Positions 1 to 7,926 of a stretch of DNA of 64,000 nt are shown here, in pieces. The notes under the pieces are model-generated. The model was given only the letters and a program-made list of their open reading frames with translations. It did not search any database and was not told the origin of the DNA. The stretch is from contig NZ_JALXOZ010000002.1 in the NCBI RefSeq assembly GCF_025147465.1, positions 100,166 to 164,165 of the forward strand, written 5' to 3'. A program made the position numbers and the translations under genes. The stretch's first letter is position 1, and each line of letters starts with the position of its first letter. The stretch is from Dermabacter sp. p3-SID358 (GTDB lineage: Bacteria; Actinomycetota; Actinomycetes; Actinomycetales; Dermabacteraceae).

Positions 1-54
1 GGTCCGGGTCACAACGCCCGACTTCATGTCTGTGGGGTCGAAAATATTCAGCAC
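1..54 (-). CDS. 5' end of a gene running off the window (unidentified)
   Basis: A GTG codon at 54 opens a frame with no stop to the window edge (18 codons, beginning MLNIFDPTDMKSG). An AAGGAG ribosome binding site lies 5 nt upstream. The gene starts 11 nt after the stop of the preceding permease on the same strand, so it is probably the next gene of the same sugar operon; an intracellular glycosidase or sugar-modifying enzyme would be usual there. Too little is visible to name a family. The call rests on the ribosome binding site, spacing and open frame. Confidence 0.55.
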   Translation of the reverse strand, partial: MLNIFDPTDMKSGVVTRT

Positions 55-65
55 TTTTGCTCCTT

Positions 66-962
66 CTACTTCACAGCGCCGGCGGTCACGCCGTTGCTCA
101 AGGTTTTCTGGAAAATAAGGAAGAACACGATGGTGGGCAGCAGGGAGAGGAACGAACCGGCGTTCACGACGGTCATATCCACCGTGTATTGACCGCGAAG
201 TGTCGCGAGCGCGATCGGAATCGTTTGCGCATCCTGGCTATTCAAAAGCACAACCGGGATATAGAACTCGTTCCATGTCCAAATGAAGAAGAACACCATC
301 AAGACAGCAAGCGTCGGGCGAATCACCGGAACGACAACCGTCCACAGAATTCTCCAGCGGCTCGCGCCATCAACACGTGCGGCTTCGAGAAGCTCACGCG
401 GGAACGTTCCGAGCACCCCTGCGAGCAGGTAGGTGCCGAATGCTCCCTGCAGCACGATGAAGATGATGATGACTGACCAAATCGTGTTGAGAGTGCCCGT
501 TGCTTGCGCGATGTAGAACAGCGGGTAAATGAGCGCTTCTTGCGGAATCATGGTCCCGAGGAGAAGAACCGCAAGAACACCGGTGCGCATTTTGATCCTG
601 CCGATACCGATCGCATAGGCAGCGAGCATCGAAATCAACACACCAACAACGGCAACGACGACCGAGATCACGATTGAATTCGTGAGGGCTTTCGGAAAGT
701 CGATGATGTCGAGGTAACTCTGAAGCGGCCCTAGATCAAACTTTTCCGGCAACGCCAAGGGGCCCCTCGTGGAGTAGTCCGCCGGGCTCTTGAAAGCATT
801 GAGCACAACCAAAAGGAACGGCGAAAGAACGAGCAGGGCGCCGGCGCATGTCGCGATAAGCATGAGCAAGGATCCGGGTCTCACGCGCTCCCACAGCGTC
901 CCTCGCTCCCGCTTCTGAATTTTGACGTCTCTCAACGGGTCTTTAGTCACCGAATCACGCAT
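66..962 (-). CDS. Carbohydrate ABC transporter permease, MalG-type
   Basis: Inner-membrane permease of a binding-protein-dependent sugar importer. The ~298-residue protein has a charged N-terminal tail, then six predicted membrane segments. The cytoplasmic EAA loop is visible as ELLEAARVDGASRWRILW, the contact site for the ATPase. The ATG at 962 was chosen because GGAGGAGCGAAG stands directly before it; a longer open frame exists but lacks this signal. It overlaps the end of the MalF-type permease by 8 nt and is the fourth gene of the LacI-SBP-permease-permease operon. No ATPase gene is present, so a shared MsiK-like ATPase encoded elsewhere is inferred. The substrate is unknown. Confidence 0.93.
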   Translation of the reverse strand: MRDSVTKDPLRDVKIQKRERGTLWERVRPGSLLMLIATCAGALLVLSPFLLVVLNAFKSPADYSTRGPLALPEKFDLGPLQSYLDIIDFPKALTNSIVISVVVAVVGVLISMLAAYAIGIGRIKMRTGVLAVLLLGTMIPQEALIYPLFYIAQATGTLNTIWSVIIIFIVLQGAFGTYLLAGVLGTFPRELLEAARVDGASRWRILWTVVVPVIRPTLAVLMVFFFIWTWNEFYIPVVLLNSQDAQTIPIALATLRGQYTVDMTVVNAGSFLSLLPTIVFFLIFQKTLSNGVTAGAVK

Positions 963-1905
963 CTTCGCTCCTCCTTTGAACCCACAGCATGACGAGTGCA
1001 ACCACGAGGATCACCGCCGCCATCACTGTGGCGATAGTCGCGCCGTATCCCACACGAGAGAGCTCGAAGAAGTTGCGGTAGGCGTAGTAGCTCGGCACTA
1101 CCGTCGATCCCTCGGGCCCGCCTCCGGTCAGGATGAGGATGGGCGCGAAGACCTTGAGAGCGGCGACGGTCGCCGTCAGGGTCACGATGAAAATTTCGGG
1201 CCGGATCTCCGGGATGGTGATTTTCCGAAGTTGCTGAAACCATGAAGCACCGTCAAGGTCTGCCGCCTCATAGAGAGACGGATCGACTCGCCCGAGCGCC
1301 GCCATGAAGATGACGAGTGGGTATCCGAGCTGCAACCACACGAGCATGAGCATGACCGTGACGATCGCGACCTTCGGGTCACCGAGCCAATCCGGCGGAT
1401 TGGAGATCCCCACGCTGCGAAGGACCGCGTTCACCGCACCCGCATCCGTATTCATCACCCAGCTCCAAATAAAGCCGGCAACGGCAATGGGGAGGATCTG
1501 CGGAAGGTAGTAGCATCCGCGCAAGAAGCTTGCGATGCGAGCTCCGTATCGCGGGGCCACGAGGTTGAAGAGGATCGCGGCGAGGAGAAGACCCAGAAGT
1601 GTGGGAACGACGACGATCGCCACGATCATCAAGAGCGAGTTCTTGAACGACATCCAAAAGGCATCGTCCTGGAACAAGGTGGTGTAGTTCTCGAGCCCTA
1701 CCCAATTCATCTGCGCGGCTCCGCCTCGCCAGTCAAAGAGACTGATGAAGAGGTTTCCGAACAGTGGGATTAAGACGATGACCGAAAAGCCGATTGTCAT
1801 CGGCAACAAGTACGGCCAATACCGTTCCTTGTGCCGAGCGTTGTGACGATCCCGGTCTCTAGGCCGAGCTCGACCCTCCACGCTTATTGCACTCATCGCG
1901 GTCAC
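955..1905 (-). CDS. Carbohydrate ABC transporter permease, MalF-type
   Basis: Partner permease of the preceding entry. The 316-residue protein has a basic N-terminal tail (RARPRDRDRHNARHKERY), six predicted membrane segments and an EAA loop (SLYEAADLDGASWFQQLRK). Its GTG start overlaps the TGA of the solute-binding protein gene in a GTGA arrangement, which points to translational coupling. An internal ATG at 1896 is a possible alternative start. The two permeases form the heterodimeric channel; substrate specificity lies in the binding protein upstream. Confidence 0.93.
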   Translation of the reverse strand: MTAMSAISVEGRARPRDRDRHNARHKERYWPYLLPMTIGFSVIVLIPLFGNLFISLFDWRGGAAQMNWVGLENYTTLFQDDAFWMSFKNSLLMIVAIVVVPTLLGLLLAAILFNLVAPRYGARIASFLRGCYYLPQILPIAVAGFIWSWVMNTDAGAVNAVLRSVGISNPPDWLGDPKVAIVTVMLMLVWLQLGYPLVIFMAALGRVDPSLYEAADLDGASWFQQLRKITIPEIRPEIFIVTLTATVAALKVFAPILILTGGGPEGSTVVPSYYAYRNFFELSRVGYGATIATVMAAVILVVALVMLWVQRRSEDA

Positions 1906-3206
1906 TTCCCAGTGCCTGCGTCATAGAAGTCCTGAAGAGCCTTGATGAAATCGTCCGCGGTCTCGTTCCCGTTCGACATCGCCTGCATGTGTTCCTGGAT
2001 GAAGTCGAGGAACCCGATCACCGGGTAGTCGGGGTAGTACGACAGCACATCGCCGTCCATGAGCTCAACGAAGCGCTCGGTGTACTCGCGTGTGCGTTCA
2101 TCACTGATCGTGGAAGGGTCACCTGCAATCGGCAGGCCGCCAAGTTCGCCGATCACATTTTGTACTTCGTCCGAGAGCGTGATCTCGATCCACTCGTACG
2201 CGAGCTCCTTGTTCTTCGCGCGGTCCGGAACGCCCCACAGGTGGCCCGACGAGCCCATCACAAGGTTTGCTCCGGGGAAGGTTGCGTAGCCCCAATTGAA
2301 GTCTGCTTCACTCACTGCTCGGTGGAAAACGCCGTGGTTCCACACAACCATCGCGGCCTTGCCGCTGAGGAAGTTCACCGTCGCTTGCTCGAAGTTGAGG
2401 CCCGCGATGTCCTTGCCGACGTACCCTCGCTCGATCCATGACTGGAAACGCTTGGTACCCTCTGCCCACGGGCCGGAGGTGAAGTCCACGGGATTCTTCA
2501 CAAACATGAAGTCATCGATTTCGTCGCGTGTCGCGATTGCCGACACGAGCGAGTACCACACCCACATTTGGTTGAATCCTTGGCTCGTTGCCGCCGAGCT
2601 TGCAATTGGGGTGACCCCAGCTGCCATGAGCTTGTCCATCCCGGTCTCGAGCGCGTCGAGATCACTAAAGTCTGGTTCTACCCCGTGCTCCTTGAGCAGG
2701 TCCTCGTTGTAGAACAGCGTGACGTACTCGCCGATGTTAGGAATTCCGTACCAATCGCCCGAGCCAGCCATGCCGTTCTCGTACAATGCGAACGAACGCA
2801 TGGAGGGACCGACCTTGTCGTCCCAACCGCGCTTGCTGACTTCATCAGTGAGGTTGGTGAGCAGGCCTTGCATGGCGAGCTGGCCACCGTCGGCATTTCC
2901 CTTGTTGAACTCGATGACATCGGGAACGTCATTGCCCGAGAGCGTAATTTTTGCGTTCTGGCGCACGGCGTCGAAGCTCGTTTGCTCGAAGCTCACCGTC
3001 ACGTCAGGGTGCTTCTCCTTGAAGATTTCGAGCGCCTTCTTCCACCCTTGGCCTTGAGCCGAGGTCGGATCCTCGTACTGGAGGATCTTGAGCGACTTGC
3101 CGTCGCCCTCGCCCGACGACCCACATGCGGTGAGGCCCGTGGCGAGCACCGGCGCGGCGGCGGCGATGCCGAGAGCGCCAAGAGTCTGACGTCGCGTGAT
3201 TTTCAT
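1902..3206 (-). CDS. Sugar ABC transporter solute-binding lipoprotein
   Basis: Extracellular lipoprotein that captures the sugar and delivers it to the two permeases. The ATG at 3206 is preferred over an upstream GTG because AAAGG lies 7 nt before it. The N-terminus reads MKITRRQTLGALG, a twin-arginine-like signal, followed by a hydrophobic stretch and the lipobox LTAC, so the mature protein is probably a diacylglyceryl lipoprotein. The remaining ~400 residues look like a family 1 extracellular solute-binding protein (aromatic-rich, with NEDLLKEHGVEPDF- and WGVPD-type segments). It lies 25 nt downstream of the LacI gene in the same operon. The exact sugar cannot be read from the sequence. Confidence 0.92.
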   Translation of the reverse strand: MKITRRQTLGALGIAAAAPVLATGLTACGSSGEGDGKSLKILQYEDPTSAQGQGWKKALEIFKEKHPDVTVSFEQTSFDAVRQNAKITLSGNDVPDVIEFNKGNADGGQLAMQGLLTNLTDEVSKRGWDDKVGPSMRSFALYENGMAGSGDWYGIPNIGEYVTLFYNEDLLKEHGVEPDFSDLDALETGMDKLMAAGVTPIASSAATSQGFNQMWVWYSLVSAIATRDEIDDFMFVKNPVDFTSGPWAEGTKRFQSWIERGYVGKDIAGLNFEQATVNFLSGKAAMVVWNHGVFHRAVSEADFNWGYATFPGANLVMGSSGHLWGVPDRAKNKELAYEWIEITLSDEVQNVIGELGGLPIAGDPSTISDERTREYTERFVELMDGDVLSYYPDYPVIGFLDFIQEHMQAMSNGNETADDFIKALQDFYDAGTGK

Positions 3207-3231
3207 TTTCTTACCTTTCACTTGATGCGGT

Positions 3232-4263
3232 TCATTCCGCAGTGGTGGAAACGGAGTTTCGAGAAATTAGAGGGCAGGGGACCTTGATGCGAGACGGTTC
3301 GGTCGGTCCGTGGTCGATCAATTGCACGAGCTGGCGTACTGCCTCGGCGCTCATGCGAGGGTGGGGAAGTTCGACGGCCGTCAGGCGTGGCTCAAAGAAT
3401 TCGGACGTGTATTGCACGTTGTCGAATCCCACAATGCTGAGATCATTCGGGATTGAAAGGCCCATGGCGTGGGCTGCGCGCGCGACGCCAAAAGCTGTTC
3501 GGTCGGAGAAGCAGAAAAGGGCTGTGGGGCGTTCCTCAGCACTTCCACTGAGCAGCTCCTTAGCTGCCATTTCGCCAGCAGAAATCGAAGGGTCTAGCGC
3601 ATTGATCACGAGGGCTGAGTTCTCGTCTTCGAAAAACTCCCGCATCGCTTTGCGGTAGCCCTCCTCACGCAGATGGCGAGCGATGTACTTTTCCTCGTCG
3701 ACTCCGATGTAGCCGATGCGGGAGTGGCCCGCATCGATGAGGTGCTTTGTCGCGTCATAGGCGCCCTGAACTTCGTCGGCGATAACCTCCGTCACGACGG
3801 GTGTGAGTCCAGAACTGACACAGTCGAGGAAAACAAAGGGCACACCGTGCGGAACCTCAGGTATCTGGCGCCTGCGAAAGTAGTCCGCGGCGAAGATGAT
3901 GCCGTCCACATCGCGCTGAAGGGCCGTGCGAATCGCGTCCTGCTCGGCGTTCGGCCCCTCAAGGACGGGGATCGTCACGAGGATGTACCCGGCCTCCGTC
4001 GCCGCTGATTGCGCGCCCAACACGAGGCCGGGAAGGAAGAGGTCATCAGCGCTCGTGTGACTGATAAGGGCAATCGCGTGGCTCTTATTGAGCTTGAGTC
4101 CGATCGCATGGAGGTTGGGCGTGTACCCCATGTCCATGGCCGCTGTGCGAATACGCTCGGCGAGTTCTGGGTTCACTCTCCCCTGATCCTTGCGATTCAG
4201 GGCAAGCGAGACCGTCGAGACTGATACACCGAGCTGCTCGGCGATGTCTCGCATACGCACCAT
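3232..4263 (-). CDS. LacI-family transcriptional regulator of the first sugar operon
   Basis: DNA-binding repressor with an N-terminal LacI helix-turn-helix (MRDIAEQLGVSVSTVSLALN, residues ~4-23) and a periplasmic-binding-protein-like effector domain (for example SIVGFDNVQYTSEF). The ATG at 4263 is chosen because AAAGGAAG lies 8 nt upstream and translation then begins just before the HTH, as usual for the family; an upstream in-frame start would add an unusual leader. It is the first gene of the operon, 25 nt before the binding-protein gene, and a 16-bp near-palindrome lies upstream, so autoregulation together with the transporter is likely. Confidence 0.93.
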   Translation of the reverse strand: MVRMRDIAEQLGVSVSTVSLALNRKDQGRVNPELAERIRTAAMDMGYTPNLHAIGLKLNKSHAIALISHTSADDLFLPGLVLGAQSAATEAGYILVTIPVLEGPNAEQDAIRTALQRDVDGIIFAADYFRRRQIPEVPHGVPFVFLDCVSSGLTPVVTEVIADEVQGAYDATKHLIDAGHSRIGYIGVDEEKYIARHLREEGYRKAMREFFEDENSALVINALDPSISAGEMAAKELLSGSAEERPTALFCFSDRTAFGVARAAHAMGLSIPNDLSIVGFDNVQYTSEFFEPRLTAVELPHPRMSAEAVRQLVQLIDHGPTEPSRIKVPCPLISRNSVSTTAE

Positions 4264-4323
4264 TGCCGCCACTTCCTTTGCGCCGTTACCGTGGGTCAAT
4301 CGATTTACTCGTGACGTTAGAGA

Positions 4324-4339
4324 CGTCAAACGGTTGACG
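4324..4339. promoter_or_regulatory. Candidate LacI-family operator upstream of the first sugar operon
   Basis: CGTCAAAC|GGTTGACG is a near-perfect palindrome (7 of 8 pairs) with the central CG step typical of LacI-family operators. On the minus strand it contains TTGACG, which could be the -35 element, with TAAATC 16 nt further as a weak -10. It lies 61-76 nt upstream of the regulator start. Confidence 0.55.
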
Positions 4340-4476
4340 CAACGACGAATCTGAAGAATTTTGTTATGGGCTCCCCGTTACGGCTTGGCTCGTCTTTCGG
4401 CGACTAGGATCGGGACTGTTGTCCAGTAAGGGCAGCGCCAACTGCCAGGCTGCACCGATCGCGAAGGAGGACGCCC

Positions 4477-5040
4477 ATGGCACGTCGCTGGTCCGTCCCG
4501 CCTGCGCGCGAGCGCGGCGAGGTTTTACTTGCGAGTGGTCCAAGCGGCGTTTTCCATTGCATTTACAGCTTTCCCTCCGCGATTGCCGCGGTTCTCTTTG
4601 GAGGGTTTGCCACGTTTCTCATTCTCGATCCCGGGAAAGCCACGCAAGCGGCGCTCATCATCGGGACGATCTTTCTGGCGGGCCTTGCCTTCTTTCTTCT
4701 CGCGGGGTTCGTGTGGTGCACGCGCTTTGGGGTGTGGGCTACGCGACGCGGTGTGCTCGTTCGCTACATTCCGGGTCGAACGACGTTCCTCCCGTGGACA
4801 GCGATCACCGCTTTCGAACCTGGGATGCACGATGGAGTGGAGTTGCGATCCCTGACTGCACGCATGGTCGATGGCACGAGCACCATGGTCCCTATTCTCT
4901 ACAGAACAGACGGGCGACGGAACTTTCTCTCCTCGACAATCACGCCTGAAGGCGCCCGCTACGTGGGCTCCGACGTGAACCCCGCGGTCGTGCTGCCCCA
5001 ACTGCTTGACCTGCATCGCCAGGGGCGGCTCGGGGCATAA
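4477..5040 (+). CDS. PH-like domain membrane protein, paralogue 1
   Basis: 187 residues, opened by an ATG with AAGGAGG 8 nt upstream. Two hydrophobic segments (around residues 28-50 and 58-80) precede a cytoplasmic region resembling bacterial PH-like domains: WATRRGVLVRYIPGRTTFLPW followed by a beta-rich stretch and a C-terminal helix (NPAVVLPQLLDLHRQGRLGA). The function is not known; such proteins are usually small membrane-anchored proteins of uncertain role. The next gene is a tandem paralogue with the same layout and a matching leader, so the pair arose by local duplication. Confidence 0.8.
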   Translation: MARRWSVPPARERGEVLLASGPSGVFHCIYSFPSAIAAVLFGGFATFLILDPGKATQAALIIGTIFLAGLAFFLLAGFVWCTRFGVWATRRGVLVRYIPGRTTFLPWTAITAFEPGMHDGVELRSLTARMVDGTSTMVPILYRTDGRRNFLSSTITPEGARYVGSDVNPAVVLPQLLDLHRQGRLGA

Positions 5041-5138
5041 CCCAAGCCCGGACTTCGATTTCCCTCTGCGACAGCGTCACGCCTGCACCGGTCGCCTGCC
5101 ATACTTGAGACAGATCCCCGCCACAAAGGAGCACGCCC

Positions 5139-5708
5139 ATGGCATCACGCTGGCCCATCCCACCTGCCAAAGAGCGCGGCGATATTCTCCTTTCGTCCGG
5201 CCCCGGCGCTATCTACCGCTGGATCTACGGCGGAGTATGCGCGTTTTTCGCCGTGCTTATCGCGGTCGCACTCGTGATGATTAACCTCTTCCCCCACGAC
5301 ACTTCGGGTACGGAGCGCGCCGTGCAAGCGGTCGTCTTTGGCGGCCTCATCTTGTTTCTCATGTTCGGATTTCTGCTTTTCACCACGCAGGGCGTGTGGG
5401 CCACGCGAGAAGGCATTCTCATGCGCTCGTTGCCGAGCACAGGAAAGTTCCTCCCCTGGGGTGAAATCAATTCACTCGAGCCTGGCAGGCCCATCGGCAG
5501 GAGGCTTCGCACTCTCATCGCGCACACGTCAAGCGGTGAGAGCCTCAGAGTCCCCGTTTACTACAGGTGGGGAACGTCGAGCGTGAGATTCAGTGCGAAG
5601 CTCACACCCGAAGGTGCCCGCCTCGCGGGGCCCGACAACAACCCCGCGGTGGTCCTCCCCCAGTTGCTTGAGCTGCACCGGCAGAACCGGCTCGGTGCGC
5701 AACTCTAG
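5139..5708 (+). CDS. PH-like domain membrane protein, paralogue 2
   Basis: 189 residues, starting at an ATG preceded by AAAGGAG. It aligns along its length with the gene ending at 5040: shared start (MA-RW-PPA-ERG), two membrane segments, GVWATR-G-L-R-, LPW--I---EPG and the C-terminal NPAVVLPQLL-LHRQ-RLGA. The leader, including GCACGCCCATGGCA around the start, is also conserved, so the duplicated unit included the regulatory region. Function unknown. Confidence 0.8.
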   Translation: MASRWPIPPAKERGDILLSSGPGAIYRWIYGGVCAFFAVLIAVALVMINLFPHDTSGTERAVQAVVFGGLILFLMFGFLLFTTQGVWATREGILMRSLPSTGKFLPWGEINSLEPGRPIGRRLRTLIAHTSSGESLRVPVYYRWGTSSVRFSAKLTPEGARLAGPDNNPAVVLPQLLELHRQNRLGAQL

Positions 5709-5741
5709 ATCAGTTCAACTACTCGGCGAATACTGGAAGCT

Positions 5742-6659
5742 CTACCTCGCCCACAGTGCAAGCTCTTCCCACTGGGCAGGGGCGCCAGTACGACTAAGAG
5801 GAACCAGAGCATTCACGGGATAAGTAGCCATCAGGGACGGCAAGTGCTCAGCAAGCGACAAACCAAGTTGACGATGCAGGTATTGAATTAGTGTGAGCTG
5901 GCCAAAGACCTTGTTCATCGCGCCTGCGATGGGAGCCAACCGAACATCATCGTTCAACTTGGGCTTGATGTCATAGACACGATTGAACATTCGCGCGTGG
6001 TGCGCGGCGAGGTTGCGAAGCACATTAAGCGACTTGAGCCATGACTCCAGTTGAGGCGCGCTTAAGCCACACCGTTCAGCCATCCGATTTCTGGCAGGGC
6101 CCGGAGACATTCCATAGAGGTGGGAAATCATCCCCCAGTCCATGATCTCCACTGCCGCCCAAATTGGCATCTCACCCCGATACTTCCGCCAATGATGGCC
6201 TACGAAATCCTCTTTTGATCCGCGCAACGCGGAGTCATACTTCTCCCGCCACACGTCATACTTACTCCTACGGTCTCGCCGACGTTGCCGAGCCTGCGGG
6301 CCTAAGTGTTCGGGAACGAGGTGGATGAGAGGGTCAATTCTGCCGAGCTCATAGCCGAGCATGGCACGAACCGCCATTTCCACCCGATCCAACTCGCGGA
6401 AGATACCGTGTCGGAGCCTCTCATCGAATTCGTACAGAGCAGCGACGAGTTCCAATGACGCACCGTCAATAAAATTCTCAGTAGCTACTCCATTTATCGG
6501 ATTGAACTTCAGTAGTGGGTACCAGTACCCCGACAAGCGGTAATAGTTGAATCGCTGCAGGAAGCTTTCGGCCCAGGCCCGGTCGCCGATCTGCAGGCCT
6601 CGCTTGCGGAGCAAATCGACCTGCTCCGCATAGGTCTTGAATTGCTTCGCGTGGACCAC
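5742..6659 (-). CDS. abiF: AbiF/AbiD-type (Abi_2) HEPN protein, abortive-infection or toxin candidate
   Basis: 305-residue protein of the Abi-like (Abi_2) family, known from lactococcal phage abortive infection. Family features visible: the N-terminal YAEQVDLLRKRGLQI and FNYYRLSGYWYPL segments, and near residue 214 the R-x4-H motif RNLAAHH inside LNVLRNLAAHHARMFNRV, which matches the HEPN ribonuclease signature. The GTG at 6659 is forced: an in-frame TAG stands 12 nt upstream. Homologous AbiF genes are associated with a structured upstream RNA that may act as antitoxin, and a strong nested hairpin lies directly upstream here. The gene borders a second toxin-like pair and transposase debris, consistent with a small defence island. 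RNA cleavage activity is inferred. Confidence 0.85.
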   Translation of the reverse strand: MVHAKQFKTYAEQVDLLRKRGLQIGDRAWAESFLQRFNYYRLSGYWYPLLKFNPINGVATENFIDGASLELVAALYEFDERLRHGIFRELDRVEMAVRAMLGYELGRIDPLIHLVPEHLGPQARQRRRDRRSKYDVWREKYDSALRGSKEDFVGHHWRKYRGEMPIWAAVEIMDWGMISHLYGMSPGPARNRMAERCGLSAPQLESWLKSLNVLRNLAAHHARMFNRVYDIKPKLNDDVRLAPIAGAMNKVFGQLTLIQYLHRQLGLSLAEHLPSLMATYPVNALVPLSRTGAPAQWEELALWAR

Positions 6660-6685
6660 GCGCCCCCCCTATCCCCAAAAGCAAA

Positions 6686-6728
6686 GACCGGCCCTGGACT
6701 CCCACCGAGGTGGGCAGCGGAACCGGTC
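6686..6728 (-). ncRNA. Structured leader upstream of abiF, candidate abiF-type RNA
   Basis: On the minus strand an outer stem (GACCGG with CCGGTC) encloses a perfect inner hairpin (CCCACC, 2-nt loop, GGTGGG), followed by TTTGCTTTT and then the abiF start 27 nt beyond the outer stem. A possible promoter, TTGTGT-17 nt-TAGCCT, lies just upstream (about 6742-6770). It could be an antitoxin RNA, an attenuator, or simply a terminator. The assignment rests on position and folding potential. Confidence 0.45.
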
Positions 6729-6835
6729 GTATTAGCTCAAGGCTACCCCGGCCCAAACTTCGACACAAGCAATGGGGCCCTAGGTGGACTGACTGGGGAC
6801 GTTGATTGAGTTTGCTGATTCGGCAAGAACAGTTG

Positions 6836-7168
6836 CTAAGTTGCTGGCGTGGCTATGCCAACTCCGGCTGGCCACGGATAACTGCCCGAGTTGGCTCCAG
6901 CTGACGCGGAATCAGCGGCAACACTGGGGGGTTCCGGGCTGCTCTCTGTGAGGCGGGCACCTATTCGCGCTGAGCCTTCTCTGATGCCTAGCTGGTCGTG
7001 GCCGACTGTCAAGCGCCCATTTGGTTTTAGCGTGACCTGCTCGGCTTCGAGGTAGTCAACAACGATTCCGAGGAGGGCTTCGCCTACCGCACCCTGAGTG
7101 ACGCTCACGTCATGCTCGACCAGGCTGACATCGGCAGGAAGTGGTGAGCGGCCCCTTTCGATCCCCAT
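6836..7168 (-). CDS. Hypothetical protein, doubtful
   Basis: An ATG-started frame of 110 residues. The first 70 residues look protein-like (for example LLGIVVDYLEAEQVTLKPNG), while the C-terminal part is low-complexity Ser/Ala/Pro. There is no ribosome binding site, but GATACT lies 5 nt before the ATG, so a leaderless transcript is possible. It lies between abiF and the DUF4411 gene on the same strand. No family is recognised and it may be non-coding. Confidence 0.3.
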   Translation of the reverse strand: MGIERGRSPLPADVSLVEHDVSVTQGAVGEALLGIVVDYLEAEQVTLKPNGRLTVGHDQLGIREGSARIGARLTESSPEPPSVAADSASAGANSGSYPWPAGVGIATPAT

Positions 7169-7417
7169 AGTGCAGTATCAGCGTCCAAATCTCGGTTCCA
7201 GATTCTGCCGTGCAACCTGGACAGATCCGTTAGTCATCTTGGTTGCTATTACTGCGGGACGGAGGAGACATAGAGGCGCTTGGAGTCCCCGCCTCATGCC
7301 CCAGCGCGGAGAGTACGATACCCACCCAACCTTCGGGAGGCGTCCAGGCCCCTCGCGGTAGCACGCTTGGCTCCTCAAGATCTTCGACAGCCCCCCCTGA
7401 AGCGCCTACTTCGGCGC
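7169..7417 (-). other. Unassigned stretch downstream of the DUF4411 gene
   Basis: No convincing gene. A 63-codon frame (7421 down to 7230) could start at a TTG that overlaps the TGA of the DUF4411 gene (TTGA). Its product is Pro/Ser-rich and unlike known families. It may be a coupled third gene of the toxin-like module or chance. Confidence 0.3.
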
Positions 7418-7924
7418 TCAATCAGGCTGACCACCGAAGTTGAAGGTCCACCCCTGCTCATCCACGAACTCCGGGAGCGAGCAGCAGGGCACGCTGAAAG
7501 ACTCACATACGTCGGGAATGCGGGGCTTCTTCATGCTCCGCGAGCGAGTCTCTTGGGTGACCACCGTGCCGTCGTGCACCATGGCGAGTGCAATCACGAA
7601 CGGATCAGCACTGTTGCGGTGGCCACCGCCACGGTTTCCCAGCAGGAGCGGGTGGGCCTTGAGGATCTTCTTCGTCGCCAACTGCACGTCCTCGGTGAGC
7701 GGGAGGAAGAGACCCTTCTGCTTCTTCACCCAGGCGGCGCACTCGTCATCTTGCTTGAGAACCTCGCGCTTGACCTCATCCACCGCCCGCACCTGCCCAA
7801 GCGCGATGAGAGCTTCGATTTGCTGCCACACGGCAGCGAAAGCACGCGGCTTGAAGATGTCGTTCCGGCCGTTTATGAAGGCGCCCGTGTCGAAGGAGTA
7901 GAAGGGGAACAGCATTTCATCCAT
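7418..7924 (-). CDS. DUF4411 PIN-like protein, putative toxin RNase
   Basis: 168-residue protein of the DUF4411 family, which has a PIN-like fold. Visible features: YSFDTGAFI near the N-terminus (first acidic PIN residue), the acidic DEVKREVLK segment, and NSADPFVIALAMVHDGTVVTQE, matching the second half of PIN domains including the conserved ADPFVIA. PIN proteins of toxin-antitoxin modules are usually metal-dependent RNases. The ATG lies 2 nt after the stop of the XRE-ImmA gene, so the two are co-transcribed and probably translationally coupled, as commonly seen for DUF4411 with ImmA partners. Toxin activity is inferred. Confidence 0.85.
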   Translation of the reverse strand: MDEMLFPFYSFDTGAFINGRNDIFKPRAFAAVWQQIEALIALGQVRAVDEVKREVLKQDDECAAWVKKQKGLFLPLTEDVQLATKKILKAHPLLLGNRGGGHRNSADPFVIALAMVHDGTVVTQETRSRSMKKPRIPDVCESFSVPCCSLPEFVDEQGWTFNFGGQPD

Positions 7925-7926
7925 GG

